From Marinobacter denitrificans (GTDB lineage: Bacteria; Pseudomonadota; Gammaproteobacteria; Pseudomonadales; Oleiphilaceae), in NCBI RefSeq assembly GCF_008795955.1, contig NZ_VMHN01000003.1:237585-301584 (forward strand): 64,000 bases of DNA, read 5' to 3'. The position numbers were made by a program, and so were the translations under genes. Numbering within the stretch: the stretch's first letter is position 1; every line of letters starts with the position of its first letter. Shown one piece after another: positions 53,692 through 62,991 of the stretch. The notes below the pieces were generated by a model. That model saw nothing but the letters and a program-made list of their open reading frames with translations. It was not told the DNA's origin and made no database searches.

Positions 53692-55771
53692 GGCGGCTCA
53701 ATCCCCACAGGAAATAGACACCCCCTACCAGCGCAGCCAGCAAACCAGCCGGAAGCTGGTTGGGAAATACCACGATTCGCGACAGGTAATCCGCCACCGC
53801 AAGCAGCAGGCCCCCTACCAGAGCTGCCACAATCATCTGGCGGCCGACAGTTTGTTGCCCCAGAACCCTTGCAAGGTGCGGGGCAATCAGCCCCACAAAA
53901 CTGAGAGGGCCAATGACCACCGTGGCGGCAGCGGTCAGTACCGCTGCCAGCATAAGCAGCAGTAGCCGCGCACGTGTCACCGAAAGCCCGAGGGAGGCTG
54001 CAGCCGTATCACCCAGTGGCAGAATGGTCAGTGGGCGTACAACCAATAGCAATAACGTACTGACCAGCACGACAAATCCCAGCAAGCCGAAAGCCTCGCT
54101 CTCGGAAATCAGCCACGTGGAGCCGTACATCCAGTTCAGCAGTTGTGAGGCGACGGTGCCGCCAGAAGCCATCACCAATCGCAGGCCGGCATCCATAAAC
54201 ACATACAGGGCCAGGCCACCGAGCAGCAACTGGTTCCCCGCGAAGCGGTGTTTGCGCGCAAGCAGAATCAGCAGGCCAAGAGCGCCAGCAGCCCCCAGGG
54301 TGGCCGCGCCAAGCTGGCCAATGCGGCTGACCTCTGTGCTGGTAAGCACGATCACCACCATGACCAGCGCAGCCCCGCCGCTGATACCCAGCATTTCCGG
54401 ACTGCCCATGGGGTTGCCCGTCATCCGCTGAATCAGTGTACCGGCCAGCCCCAGCGCTACCCCGGCAAGAATGGACGCCAGCAGCCGCGGACCGCGCCAG
54501 ACCCAGGCATCCCCCCATTGGGTGAAGGATGTCCAGTGCCAGCCGTCCAGCCCCGGAGCCCAACCCATGGAGACAATCATGGTGATCACGAGCAATGCGA
54601 TAACAACGCAGGGGACCAGCACCGGAGACCGCCGCCTGGGCAGGAAACCTGCCGGGCTGGATTCCTGGCCGGGCATATGATGGGTGTTCCTGAAACTCTG
54701 GAGCGCCAGCAGTATCACAGGGCCGCCGATTAAAGCGGTGGTGGTTCCGGTGGGTACCAGCGAACCGTCACCCCAGGTGGACGCCCAGTGGGCCAGGGTG
54801 TCAGCCAGCAACAGCAAGCCGCCCCCCATGAGCGTGCTCCACAGCATTTTATTGCCCAGCGTGCGAGCGCCCAGAAGCCGGGCCAGAACCGGCGCAGCAA
54901 GGCCAACAAAAGCGACCACGCCAACACGGCTTACTACCGTGGCCGTCATCAGGACCACCAGAAACAGCGCCATGGCCCGCAATAACCCCACTCTGGCGCC
55001 CAGTGCACTGGCTGAGGTCTGCCCCAGTTGCAGTAATTGCAGTGGCCGCATCAGCATCAGCATCAGCACGGCGAGCACCAGAACACGGGGCCAGAGCTCC
55101 ATAAAGGGCCCCCAGTTGTTCTGCACCAGGGAGCCGGCCCCCCAGATAAACAGATTGCCCAGCCATTCCCCCTTGAGTAGCAGGAATGCCATATTCATGG
55201 CGCCCAGGAAGAAGGTGATCACCAGCCCCGCCAGAATCACGGTAACCGGTGAGAAGCCGAGCCGCCAGGTGAGCGCTATCACCAGTCCGATCGCCAGCAA
55301 ACCGCCACCAATGGCTGCCAGATCGGGGCTGAAGGCCAGCAGCCCGGGTGCAAAAAGCGTGGCAACGGTAACGCCGAACTGGCCGCCGGCTTCCACACCA
55401 AGCGTGGTGGGGGAGGCCAGTGGGTTGCCCAGTATCTGTTGGGTAACGGCCCCCGCCAGCCCCAGCCCGCATCCGATCAGGATGGCGATAGACACCCGGG
55501 GCGCCCAGCTATAGTGAGCCAGCACGGAGGAATAGTTTTCTGCATCGAAGGTCCAGAACGCAGACACCAGTGCGCCGGCATCCAGTTCGCCAAACCAGGG
55601 GGCGGAGCTGGCGATCAGCGCACCAAACCACAGGATTACAGCCGCCACCGGCAGTTTCGCGGGAATGGCAGGGCGCGACGCAGGCAGGTCAGAGCTTTCA
55701 GCGAGAATGTCAGAGCCTTCAGCGACCTTGCCAGAGCCTTCAACGCCCTTGTAAGAGCCTTCAGCGTACAT
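53678..55771 (-). CDS. fhuB: Ferric-hydroxamate ABC transporter permease (fused FhuB)
   Basis: A 697-residue inner-membrane permease with two FecCD/BtuC-type halves of about ten helices each, as in E. coli FhuB. Conserved patches: GAVTQQILGNPLASPTTLGV in half one and AGTLIQRMTGNPMGSPEMLG in half two, each followed by the FVGLIAPH or FVGLAAP loop that contacts FhuC. ATG 55771 has a GGAGG site. The N-terminus holds four heptapeptide repeats (AEGSYKG, VEGSGKV, AEGSDIL, AESSDLP), not present in standard FhuB. Confidence 0.93.
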   Translation of the reverse strand: MYAEGSYKGVEGSGKVAEGSDILAESSDLPASRPAIPAKLPVAAVILWFGALIASSAPWFGELDAGALVSAFWTFDAENYSSVLAHYSWAPRVSIAILIGCGLGLAGAVTQQILGNPLASPTTLGVEAGGQFGVTVATLFAPGLLAFSPDLAAIGGGLLAIGLVIALTWRLGFSPVTVILAGLVITFFLGAMNMAFLLLKGEWLGNLFIWGAGSLVQNNWGPFMELWPRVLVLAVLMLMLMRPLQLLQLGQTSASALGARVGLLRAMALFLVVLMTATVVSRVGVVAFVGLAAPVLARLLGARTLGNKMLWSTLMGGGLLLLADTLAHWASTWGDGSLVPTGTTTALIGGPVILLALQSFRNTHHMPGQESSPAGFLPRRRSPVLVPCVVIALLVITMIVSMGWAPGLDGWHWTSFTQWGDAWVWRGPRLLASILAGVALGLAGTLIQRMTGNPMGSPEMLGISGGAALVMVVIVLTSTEVSRIGQLGAATLGAAGALGLLILLARKHRFAGNQLLLGGLALYVFMDAGLRLVMASGGTVASQLLNWMYGSTWLISESEAFGLLGFVVLVSTLLLLVVRPLTILPLGDTAAASLGLSVTRARLLLLMLAAVLTAAATVVIGPLSFVGLIAPHLARVLGQQTVGRQMIVAALVGGLLLAVADYLSRIVVFPNQLPAGLLAALVGGVYFLWGLSRHGRS
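55682..55765 (-). repeat. Four 21-bp tandem repeats at the fhuD-fhuB junction
   Basis: Each unit starts GCTGAAGGCTCT (one copy GTTGAAGGCTCT, one GCTGAAAGCTCT) and encodes (A/V)E(G/S)S plus three variable residues. The fhuD stop TGA lies inside the first unit. The repeat therefore appears to have grown by slippage across the overlap and lengthened FhuB. Confidence 0.85.
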
Positions 55772-56693
55772 TATCGGAGCCTCCGTCCAGCAGGGCATCC
55801 GTAAGCATGGTTGCCAGCCGTTTCACCGGGAAAACACCGCCGAATGGCCACACCGCCTCTATGTGGTACACCTGGTTCCGCCTGACCGGAGACAGATACG
55901 TCCAGAAGGGGCTGGTGGCCAATGTGTCCGCAAGCCCTGGCAGAATCGGGGAGATCACCACAAGTCGGCTGTCCTGGTAAGGGGCGATAGCTTCCAGCCC
56001 GACAACCGAGAAACCCCAGAAGTTGCCCTCCATTGGCCAGGCATTTTCAAGGCCCAGGGCGCTCAGAGTGCTCTGGTAAAGACCGTTAGGCGCGTATATA
56101 CGCACGTGGCGGTCATCCAGGAAGTTCACCAGAGCCACCGGCCGGTCCGTCATGCCTGCCTCTTTCAGGCGTTGACGTTGCGTCGCCAGGGTCTGCTCCA
56201 GGTCCGCCAGGATGGTATCGGCCTGGTCCTCCCGGTCGAGCATCTCTGCCAGCGTGGTCAACATTTCGCGGGCTTTCTCGAAGGGCTGGTGGCCCTCCTT
56301 GTACACGCTGATCACATAGGTAGGGGCAATCCGCTCAAGCTGCCGGGAGGCGGGCGCCATTTCTGAACTGGTGACGATCAGGTCCGGTTTCAGTTCCGCT
56401 ATGGCTTCCAGACTCGGCGCCACGCGGGTGCCGATGTTGGCAACACCGGCGGGCAGCTCTGGCTCATTTACCCACACCTCGTAGCCGTCCCTGTCTGCCA
56501 TGCCCACGGGGGTGACGCCAAGCAGAAGGAGGGCTTCGGTGGCCGCCCAGTTCAGGGTAATGATTCGTTTAGGGGTATTATCCAGGGAAACGGAGCCGTA
56601 CTCATGCTGCCAGGTTTCAGCGTAGGCCGGTAACGAGGTCAGGCCCAGGAAAAGCAGTGCCATCAGGGCTCTGGCGGGCTGTCTAATGAACAT
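55761..56693 (-). CDS. fhuD: Ferric-siderophore periplasmic binding protein FhuD
   Basis: A 310-residue periplasmic-binding-protein of the TroA/FhuD class. A Sec signal (ALMALLFLGLTSLPAYA) is followed by SLDNTPKRIITLNWAATEAL, NIGTRVAPSLEAIAELKPDL and a C-terminal FWTYLSPVRRNQVYHI. The ligand is probably a hydroxamate-type ferric siderophore, inferred from the FhuB/FhuC/FhuF neighbours. It overlaps fhuC by 11 bp and fhuB by 11 bp. Confidence 0.92.
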   Translation of the reverse strand: MFIRQPARALMALLFLGLTSLPAYAETWQHEYGSVSLDNTPKRIITLNWAATEALLLLGVTPVGMADRDGYEVWVNEPELPAGVANIGTRVAPSLEAIAELKPDLIVTSSEMAPASRQLERIAPTYVISVYKEGHQPFEKAREMLTTLAEMLDREDQADTILADLEQTLATQRQRLKEAGMTDRPVALVNFLDDRHVRIYAPNGLYQSTLSALGLENAWPMEGNFWGFSVVGLEAIAPYQDSRLVVISPILPGLADTLATSPFWTYLSPVRRNQVYHIEAVWPFGGVFPVKRLATMLTDALLDGGSDNVR

Positions 56694-57456
56694 AGGAAAC
56701 CCACTGGCCCGGCGCTCGCTCCATCACGCCCATCGGTACCCCGTAGATGGTTTCCAGTATTCCTGAATCCATGATTTCCCGGGGGCTGCCGTCGGCAATC
56801 AACTGCCCGGTTCGGAGTGCCACAAGACGGTCGCAGAAGCGGGCGGCCAGGTCCACATCGTGCAGCACGACAATGACGGTCAGCTCCCTTTCCTCCGCCA
56901 GGCGGTGTACCAGGCGCAGGGTTTCCACCTGGTGTTTTACGTCCAGGGCAGAGATGGGCTCATCAAGCAGAAGGCAGCGGGTTTGCTGGGCCAGCAACAT
57001 GGCAATCCAGGCCCGCTGGCGTTCGCCACCGGAAAGGGTGTCGACAGATCGATGCTGGAAGCGGTCCAACCCGGTGTCGGTAATTGCCTGATCAATCAAC
57101 CGGTGGTCTTCGCTGTTGTAGCGGCCTAGCGGGCCACGCCAGGGATAACGGCCCAGGGCCACCAGCTCCCGCACGGTAAGACCATCGGTGCCCGGGGGAT
57201 GCTGCGGCAGGTAGCCAACGGTGCGGGCAAACTCACGCGCCCCGGTGGTACGGAAGGATGTTCCCAGCAGGCTGACGTCACCGGACGTGCGTGACATCTG
57301 GCGCGCCAGCACCTTGAGCAGTGTGGATTTGCCGGAGCCGTTGTGGCCAAGCAACGCGGTGACTTCGCCTTCCCGGAATTCGATGTTGATGTTCCGGAGG
57401 ATAGCGGTCTCCCCAATATTCACATGCAGGCCGGATACTTCGAAGAACGCAGACAT
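56683..57456 (-). CDS. fhuC: Ferric-siderophore ABC transporter ATP-binding protein FhuC
   Basis: A 257-residue ABC ATPase. Walker A GHNGSGKSTLLKVL, the Q-loop near YLPQHPPG, the signature LSGGERQRAWIAML, Walker B CLLLDEPISALD and the H-loop VVLHDVD are all intact. It is the first gene of the fhuCDBF operon; a Fur-box candidate is centred about 46 bp upstream. Confidence 0.95.
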   Translation of the reverse strand: MSAFFEVSGLHVNIGETAILRNINIEFREGEVTALLGHNGSGKSTLLKVLARQMSRTSGDVSLLGTSFRTTGAREFARTVGYLPQHPPGTDGLTVRELVALGRYPWRGPLGRYNSEDHRLIDQAITDTGLDRFQHRSVDTLSGGERQRAWIAMLLAQQTRCLLLDEPISALDVKHQVETLRLVHRLAEERELTVIVVLHDVDLAARFCDRLVALRTGQLIADGSPREIMDSGILETIYGVPMGVMERAPGQWVSYVH

Positions 57457-57492
57457 GCAGGCTCCCGTGATTCTGAAGGCCTGCAGAATAAT

Positions 57493-57511
57493 CTAAATGC
57501 GAATTACTATC
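57493..57511 (-). promoter_or_regulatory. Candidate Fur box upstream of fhuC
   Basis: On the complement it reads GATAGTAATTCGCATTTAG. It shares TAATTCGCATT with the receptor site at 50485-50503. It lies 37 bp before the fhuC start. Confidence 0.6.
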
Positions 57512-57562
57512 AATCCATTATTGTCGTTGTGGAGAGCCGTTGTGGAAAGCCGGGGCCAGGGG

Positions 57563-59353
57563 TCATGCCTGGCCGGTCTGTACCCGCCATTGTGCGTTAT
57601 AGGCGCCGTCGCTTTTCAGCAGATCCTCATGCCGGCCGGACTCCACGATTCGGCCTCCCTCCACCACGGCGATAGTGTCTGCATCCACAATGGTCGACAG
57701 GCGGTGAGCAATCATGATCACCGTGCGATTGTGGCCGATGCGCTTCAGGGACCGCTGGATGGCGGCTTCGGTTTCATTGTCGACAGCGCTGGTGGCTTCG
57801 TCGAGTACCAGAATGGGTGGGTCTTTCAACAACGCACGGGCGAGAGACAGCCGCTGGCGCTGCCCGCCCGACAGTCGCACTCCCCGTTCTCCCACCGCGG
57901 TGGACAAGCCCTCCGGCAGTGCCTCAATGAAAGACCAGGCTTCAGCGGTTTTTGCCGCCTCAATGATCTGTTCGTCGCTGGCGCCGGGGAACCCGTAGGC
58001 GAGGTTGTCGCGGATACTGCCTTCAAACAGGTAAACGTCCTGGCTCACCAGCCCGATGGCTTCACGCAGAGATTTCAGGCTGACGGCCTGGACAGGCTGG
58101 CCGTCGATGCGAATCTGGCCGCCGGTGGGATCGTAAAAGCGCAGCAGCAGTTTGATCAGTGTCGACTTGCCGGAGCCCGTCGCCCCCACCAGAGCAAGGG
58201 TGTTCCCGGCCGGTACGTGCACGGAAATGTTGTCGATACCAGCGCCACTGGACGGATAGTGAAAGCTTACTCCCTCAAAGCTGACTTCACCCTTTACAGG
58301 TTGCTCCAGCGTTTTACCGGCATCGTCCTTTACATGCACCGGCTCGGCCAGCAGGTCGAGAATGCGGCGGGTACTGGCCATGGCCCGTTCAAACAGGTCG
58401 ATCACTTCGGCAAGGCCGGTCAGTGGCCATAGCAGGCGCTGGGTCAGGAACACCAAAACCCCGTAGGCACCCACGTTCAGATTGCCTTCCAGCGCCATCA
58501 TGCCGCCAACGGTAAAGGTGGCCAGGAACCCGGCCAGAATCGCCATACGGATGATGGGGATAAACGCCGAACTGATGCGAATGGCCCGGCGGTTGGCTTC
58601 CACGTAGGCCTCGCTGCTGGCCTTCAGGCGCTCGGCTTCGCGCCGCTCTGCCGTAAAACTCTTGATGGTGGCTATGCCGCCCAGGTTGTTGGCCAGGCGG
58701 CTGGACAGGTCGCCCACCTTCTCCCGCACATCGGCGTACAGCGGGCCGGCTTTGCGCTGGAAGTAGAACGCGCCCCAGATGATCAGCGGAATGGGGGTGA
58801 ACGCCAGCAGGGCGATCAGGGGTGATAAGACGAAGAACACGGCCCCCACAGCCACCACCGTCACCACCACCTGGATCATGGCGTTTGCGCCGCCATCCAG
58901 GAACCGTTCAAGCTGGTTGACGTCGTCGTTCATGGTGGCAACCAGCTGGCCGGAACTGCGGGCTTCAAAGAAACTCATGTCCAGCTTCTGGGCGTGCTCG
59001 TAGGCATCCTGACGCAGGTCGGACTGCAGGCGCTGGGCCAGGTTGCGCCAGAGGATCTGGAACAGGTATTCGAAGATAGACTCGCCGGCCCAGATAAAGA
59101 ACGTGAGCACCGCCAGAATGGTGATCTGCTCCTGTGCGGTTTCGAATCCCAGCCCTGCCACGAAGCTTTCTTCCTGGTTGACCACCACATCAATGGCAAC
59201 ACCTATCAGGATCTCCGGAGCAATATCGAACAGCTTGTTGATAATGGAGCAGGTGGTCGCCGCGATGATCTGGCGGCGATAGCCTCTGGCGTACCGCAGA
59301 AGGCGCCCGAGCGCTGCGAAACTGCTGGTGGTCTTGGGGGAAGGCTCGCTCAT
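57563..59353 (-). CDS. ABC transporter ATP-binding/permease (exporter type)
   Basis: A 596-residue half-transporter with six transmembrane helices (to about 330) and a C-terminal ATPase: Walker A GATGSGKSTLIKLL, signature LSGGQRQRLSLARALL, Walker B ILVLDEATSAVD. It is homodimeric by analogy. The gene ends 106 bp before fhuC, and a Fur-box candidate overlaps the region before its start, so it may export a siderophore or precursor. Substrate unproven. Confidence 0.9.
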   Translation of the reverse strand: MSEPSPKTTSSFAALGRLLRYARGYRRQIIAATTCSIINKLFDIAPEILIGVAIDVVVNQEESFVAGLGFETAQEQITILAVLTFFIWAGESIFEYLFQILWRNLAQRLQSDLRQDAYEHAQKLDMSFFEARSSGQLVATMNDDVNQLERFLDGGANAMIQVVVTVVAVGAVFFVLSPLIALLAFTPIPLIIWGAFYFQRKAGPLYADVREKVGDLSSRLANNLGGIATIKSFTAERREAERLKASSEAYVEANRRAIRISSAFIPIIRMAILAGFLATFTVGGMMALEGNLNVGAYGVLVFLTQRLLWPLTGLAEVIDLFERAMASTRRILDLLAEPVHVKDDAGKTLEQPVKGEVSFEGVSFHYPSSGAGIDNISVHVPAGNTLALVGATGSGKSTLIKLLLRFYDPTGGQIRIDGQPVQAVSLKSLREAIGLVSQDVYLFEGSIRDNLAYGFPGASDEQIIEAAKTAEAWSFIEALPEGLSTAVGERGVRLSGGQRQRLSLARALLKDPPILVLDEATSAVDNETEAAIQRSLKRIGHNRTVIMIAHRLSTIVDADTIAVVEGGRIVESGRHEDLLKSDGAYNAQWRVQTGQA

Positions 59354-59412
59354 GGTTCGCTCCGCTTGCGCCAGAAAAGCGGCAAGGGTAGCGGATTTCT
59401 CAGGGTTTTAAA

Positions 59413-59427
59413 ACAGAATCATTATCA
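59413..59427 (-). promoter_or_regulatory. Candidate Fur box upstream of the ABC exporter
   Basis: On the complement it reads TGATAATGATTCTGT, matching 11 of 14 scored positions of the 7-1-7 Fur model TGATAATNATTATCA. It is 59 bp before the exporter start and overlaps the stop of the yaiI-like gene. Confidence 0.6.
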
Positions 59428-59877
59428 CTTGCGAGTATTTCGCTGCAGCCACCGGTCCAGCTTGTCTGCAAATTCCTTGCGGTCTGTCTGGCCCAGAGGT
59501 GGCGGGCCACCCGTCACCTGGCCGGCGTTTCGCATTTCTTCCATGAAATTGCGCATGGCCAGGCGCTGGCGGATATTCTCCTTGGTAAAGGCCTGGCCGC
59601 GCGGATTGAACACCTCTGCCCCTTTCTCGATGGCCTCGGCGGCCAGCGGAATGTCCTGGGTAATAACGAGGTCGCCTTCGTGCATCTGATCCATGATCTC
59701 GTTGTCCGCCACGTCAAAACCCTGGGGCACCTGCCGGCGCTTGATGAAGGGGCTCGGGGGCAGGTTAATGGCGTGGTTCGCGATGAAGGTGGTCTCGACT
59801 TGCCAACGGGTTGCGGCGCGGCAGAGAATTTCCCGGATGGGAACGGGGCAAGCGTCGGCGTCGACCCAGATTGGCAT
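59425..59877 (-). CDS. YaiI/YqxD family protein (DUF188)
   Basis: A 150-residue protein that begins with the family signature VDADACPVPIREILCRAA. PIN-like fold and nuclease activity have been suggested for the family, but the role is unknown. It is transcribed toward the exporter gene and ends 71 bp before its start. Confidence 0.9.
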   Translation of the reverse strand: MPIWVDADACPVPIREILCRAATRWQVETTFIANHAINLPPSPFIKRRQVPQGFDVADNEIMDQMHEGDLVITQDIPLAAEAIEKGAEVFNPRGQAFTKENIRQRLAMRNFMEEMRNAGQVTGGPPPLGQTDRKEFADKLDRWLQRNTRK

Positions 59878-59986
59878 GGCTGGTTTCCTCCTGATTCAGT
59901 TCTGGGGGGAGTTTACCTTGCGTTGTTATGAGCCTGGTAGGTTTTGGCGGCGTATCTCTTAAAATCTTTCCGGTGAGGTGTTGGCG

Positions 59987-60559
59987 ATGTGGAATCGGTT
60001 GCTTTTATCCGCTTTGTTGGGCTTGTTCACCTGTTTTAACGCCTTCGCTGCTGATGGCAATGCAGAGGCCTGGGAAGCCCTGCGTGAGGGGCGTGCAGTG
60101 TTGATGCTTCGTCACGCCCTGGCACCGGGCACCGGAGACCCAGGCAGCTTTAAAGTCGATGACTGCACTACACAGCGCAATCTGAACGACACCGGCCGTG
60201 AGCAGGCGAGGGCGTGGAAGCCATTTCTCGAGGAGCATGGCATCACCGAAGCGCGGGTGTTCAGCAGCCAATGGTGCCGTTGCCTGGACACTGCACGGGA
60301 AATGAACGTGGGGCCGGTGGAGGAGATGATGTCGCTGAACTCGTTTTTTCGCAGCCGGGAGAAAGGGCAGATGCAAACCGCGCAGACGATTGCGATTGTG
60401 AATGAGCTGGAACCCGGGCCGCCAGTGGTGCTGGTGTCGCACCAGGTGAATGTGACGGCGCTGACAGAGGTGTACCCTTCATCTAACGAAGGCGTGGTGA
60501 TTGCACTGCCGCTGTCCGAAAACCCGACCGTGCTGGCAAGAGTTTCGCCTGGGCGGTAG
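59987..60559 (+). CDS. Secreted histidine phosphatase family protein
   Basis: A 190-residue histidine-phosphatase-fold protein with a signal peptide (LLLSALLGLFTCFNAFA). The RH motif reads LMLRHALAPG with the LNDTGREQA block, and the second catalytic His is in VLVSHQVNVTAL. ATG 59987 is preferred; GAGGTG lies upstream. Substrate unknown. Confidence 0.85.
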   Translation: MWNRLLLSALLGLFTCFNAFAADGNAEAWEALREGRAVLMLRHALAPGTGDPGSFKVDDCTTQRNLNDTGREQARAWKPFLEEHGITEARVFSSQWCRCLDTAREMNVGPVEEMMSLNSFFRSREKGQMQTAQTIAIVNELEPGPPVVLVSHQVNVTALTEVYPSSNEGVVIALPLSENPTVLARVSPGR

Positions 60560-60561
60560 TG

Positions 60562-60570
60562 CTATAATGC
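60562..60570 (+). promoter_or_regulatory. Extended -10 promoter element for yjdM
   Basis: TGCTATAAT is an extended -10 (TGnTATAAT), 28 bp before the yjdM start. No good -35 is needed for such promoters. Confidence 0.5.
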
Positions 60571-60598
60571 CGCGCTCATTCAGTTAACAGGAAATCCC

Positions 60599-60937
60599 AT
60601 GTCCCAGCTTCCCCCATGCCCCGAATGCAGCTCTGAATATACCTATGAAGATGGTGTGCAATTGGTTTGTCCCGAATGCGGGCATGAATGGTCAGAGGCA
60701 GAAGTGGCGGCAAATGAAGCCGGCAAGGTGATACGTGATGCCAATGGCAACGACCTTCAGGATGGCGATACCGTTACGGTGATCAAGGACCTCAAGGTCA
60801 AGGGCTCCAGCTCTGTGGTAAAAGTGGGCACCAAGGTGAAGAACATCCGCCTTGTGGAAGGGGATCACGACATCGACTGCAAGATCGACGGCATAGGTGC
60901 CATGAAGCTGAAGTCCGAGTTCGTCAAGAAAGCCTGA
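60599..60937 (+). CDS. yjdM: Zinc-ribbon protein YjdM (PhnA)
   Basis: A 112-residue protein. The N-terminal zinc ribbon has [13 protein letters not shown] and CPECGHEW. The C-terminal domain ([40 protein letters not shown]) is the conserved YjdM/PhnA part. Function is poorly known despite the old phosphonate name. ATG 60599 follows an AACAGGAA ribosome site. Confidence 0.94.
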   Translation: MSQLPPCPECSSEYTYEDGVQLVCPECGHEWSEAEVAANEAGKVIRDANGNDLQDGDTVTVIKDLKVKGSSSVVKVGTKVKNIRLVEGDHDIDCKIDGIGAMKLKSEFVKKA

Positions 60938-60974
60938 CCCAGTGAGTTCATCGCAGGATAAACGGAGAGATTGA

Positions 60975-61493
60975 ATGGCCGATAACGATAAGGAGGTAGC
61001 ACCTGCTCAGCCAACCTCGCCAGAGAGAAAGCATGAACTGCATCAGGAGCTCCCGGTTGATTTTCCTGATCCGTTTTTTCGCAATCTACACCGGATTATA
61101 CGCTTTGCGATTCGGGTACTTGCGGTACTGATGGTCGCCGTTATTCTTTGGGGCGTTGGCGATGTTATTTACATCATTTACGACAGGCTGATCACGCCGC
61201 CATTCCTGCTGTTGAACATTAACGATATTTTCTACACCTTCGGCGCCTTTATGGCGGTGCTGATTGCAGTGGAAATCTTCATCAATATTCGGCTCTATCT
61301 CGGTACCAACGTCTTCCCGGTGCAGTTGGTGGTTGCCACTGCGCTTATGGCCATCGCCCGGAAAGTCATCGTGCTGGATTTTGAAACGCTGACGCCCATG
61401 TACCTGATCGGTATCGCCGCGACCACCCTCGCACTTGGCGTTACCTATTGGCTGTTGAGACAGGGCAATCAGTACCATGAGTGGGACGACTGA
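60975..61493 (+). CDS. PsiE-like phosphate-starvation-inducible membrane protein
   Basis: A 172-residue membrane protein with about four helices (about 45-70, 78-105, 110-130, 140-162). It resembles the PsiE family: FRNLHRIIRFAIRVLAVLM, NDIFYTFGAFMAVLIAVEIF and FPVQLVVATALMAIARKVIV. Function unknown. It follows yjdM by 37 bp. Confidence 0.82.
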   Translation: MADNDKEVAPAQPTSPERKHELHQELPVDFPDPFFRNLHRIIRFAIRVLAVLMVAVILWGVGDVIYIIYDRLITPPFLLLNINDIFYTFGAFMAVLIAVEIFINIRLYLGTNVFPVQLVVATALMAIARKVIVLDFETLTPMYLIGIAATTLALGVTYWLLRQGNQYHEWDD

Positions 61494-61519
61494 TTGCCCT
61501 CGGTTTTGGAGTTGCCCGG

Positions 61520-62248
61520 CTACACGCCGGCCGCAACCTGCACTTGCTGTTCCAGCTCCCTGGCCAGGGCTGGCTCCAGCTTCAGGGCATTGGCCAATTG
61601 GTCCAGCCATGCCCGCTCCATGGGGTTCTGATCGTCGATCATCACCGCACTGACGATATAGATTTCCCGGCTTGCCTGTGGTGAGTCGGCGCTGCGGGCA
61701 AGGGCGTTGGCGTCCAGCGGGGCGTCGAATTGCTGTTGAATCCAGGCGTGCAGTTCATCGTCCGGCCCGAGTTTCTCGATCTCCTGGGTAAGCAGCGCCC
61801 GCTCGTTGGCATCCACATGCCCATCGGCCCGGGCAGCCATAATCATCGCCTGCAGTATCTCCAGGCCCCGTTGGTCCTGGGCGCTGCCTTGCAGCTGCTC
61901 CAGTGGTTGGCCTTGCCGGGCAGTGTCGGCCACCGGGCTGGAGGATTGGGCCTGGTAGTTCTGATAGGCTTTCCACGCCAGCACACCAACCCCCGCCAGG
62001 GCACCGTATTTCAGAGCCTTTCCGCCCATGTTTCGGCCCCGCTTCGACCCCAGCATAAGCCCGACAGCACCACCACCGAGCAGGCTCTTGACGTCGATAC
62101 CGCTGGAGCCTGAGCCTCCGGAACCGCTGCCACCGAACTGCGATGCGAGGTTTCCCACCATGCGGTTTATATCGGAACCTCCTCCTGTGCCTGGCTGGCT
62201 TCCGGATGCCTGGTTCATCAACTGCTTGAGAATGTTCATCGCGTTCAT
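61520..62248 (-). CDS. DUF533/TerB-like protein
   Basis: A 242-residue protein. The N-terminal half is a Gly/Ser-rich flexible linker (QFGGSGSGGSGSSG) with a short hydrophobic glycine-rich segment. The C-terminal 130 residues are a TerB-like helical domain: LEILQAMIMAARADGHVDAN, ERALLTQEIEKLGP. It fits YebE/DUF533 inner-membrane-linked proteins of unknown role. Start ATG 62248 has AGGAG upstream. Confidence 0.86.
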   Translation of the reverse strand: MNAMNILKQLMNQASGSQPGTGGGSDINRMVGNLASQFGGSGSGGSGSSGIDVKSLLGGGAVGLMLGSKRGRNMGGKALKYGALAGVGVLAWKAYQNYQAQSSSPVADTARQGQPLEQLQGSAQDQRGLEILQAMIMAARADGHVDANERALLTQEIEKLGPDDELHAWIQQQFDAPLDANALARSADSPQASREIYIVSAVMIDDQNPMERAWLDQLANALKLEPALARELEQQVQVAAGV

Positions 62249-62464
62249 GTATTCACTCCTGAATTGCGCCTATGGCTAAGCTGGTCATTTGGTTGAGGCA
62301 TGTCTGTACCCGCTGGTATGACCGTAACGTTCAGATTTGGTGCCCGAATCCACACATGACATTGGCTGCAAAATTGACGGTGAGACTTGTCATCAGCGGC
62401 GGTGAAAGTGACACTGTATTCTTTTTGCCAATCTATTGATGATAACTCCATAAAGCGAGGCTCC

Positions 62465-62977
62465 ATGAAAACACTCACTGCGCTGGCCGCCAACGTGCTG
62501 TTCGGTTTCAGCATTCTCGCAGGCACGCTTTCCACCCCTGCACTGGCCCACGAATACACTGAGGGCAATATCACAATCGACCACCCCTGGAGCCGCCCCA
62601 CACCCCCGGGCGTACCCATGGGCGTTGGCTACATGGCCATCACCAACGATGGCGACAACGACATCACCCTCACCAGCGCCACCACCCCCAGAGCGCAAAA
62701 CGTCTCCATCCACGAAAGCACGATGAAAGACGGCACCATGAGTATGCGCCCGTTAAAGGATGGCCTCACCATCCCAGCCGGCGAAACCGTGGAACTCAAG
62801 CCCCACGGCTACCACCTGATGCTTGAAAAGCTGAAAGGCCCCTTGAAAGAAGGCGAAAGCATACCCCTGACATTAACATTTGAGGGCGCGGCGGACATGA
62901 ACGTTGAATTAAACGTTGAGCCGCTGGATGGAGGCATGCAGAAGAAAGACAACGGTATGGACCATTCCGGGCACTGA
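62465..62977 (+). CDS. Periplasmic copper chaperone PCu(A)C family protein
   Basis: A 170-residue exported protein with a Sec signal (FSILAGTLSTPALA). The copper-binding His/Met motif is seen as HESTMKDGTMSMRPL plus KPHGYHLML, typical of PCu(A)C. It delivers Cu(I) to the CuA or heme-copper oxidase. The His/Met-rich tail KKDNGMDHSGH may help metal binding. ATG 62465 follows a GAGG site. Confidence 0.93.
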   Translation: MKTLTALAANVLFGFSILAGTLSTPALAHEYTEGNITIDHPWSRPTPPGVPMGVGYMAITNDGDNDITLTSATTPRAQNVSIHESTMKDGTMSMRPLKDGLTIPAGETVELKPHGYHLMLEKLKGPLKEGESIPLTLTFEGAADMNVELNVEPLDGGMQKKDNGMDHSGH

Positions 62978-62991
62978 AAGATGCTGGCTGG

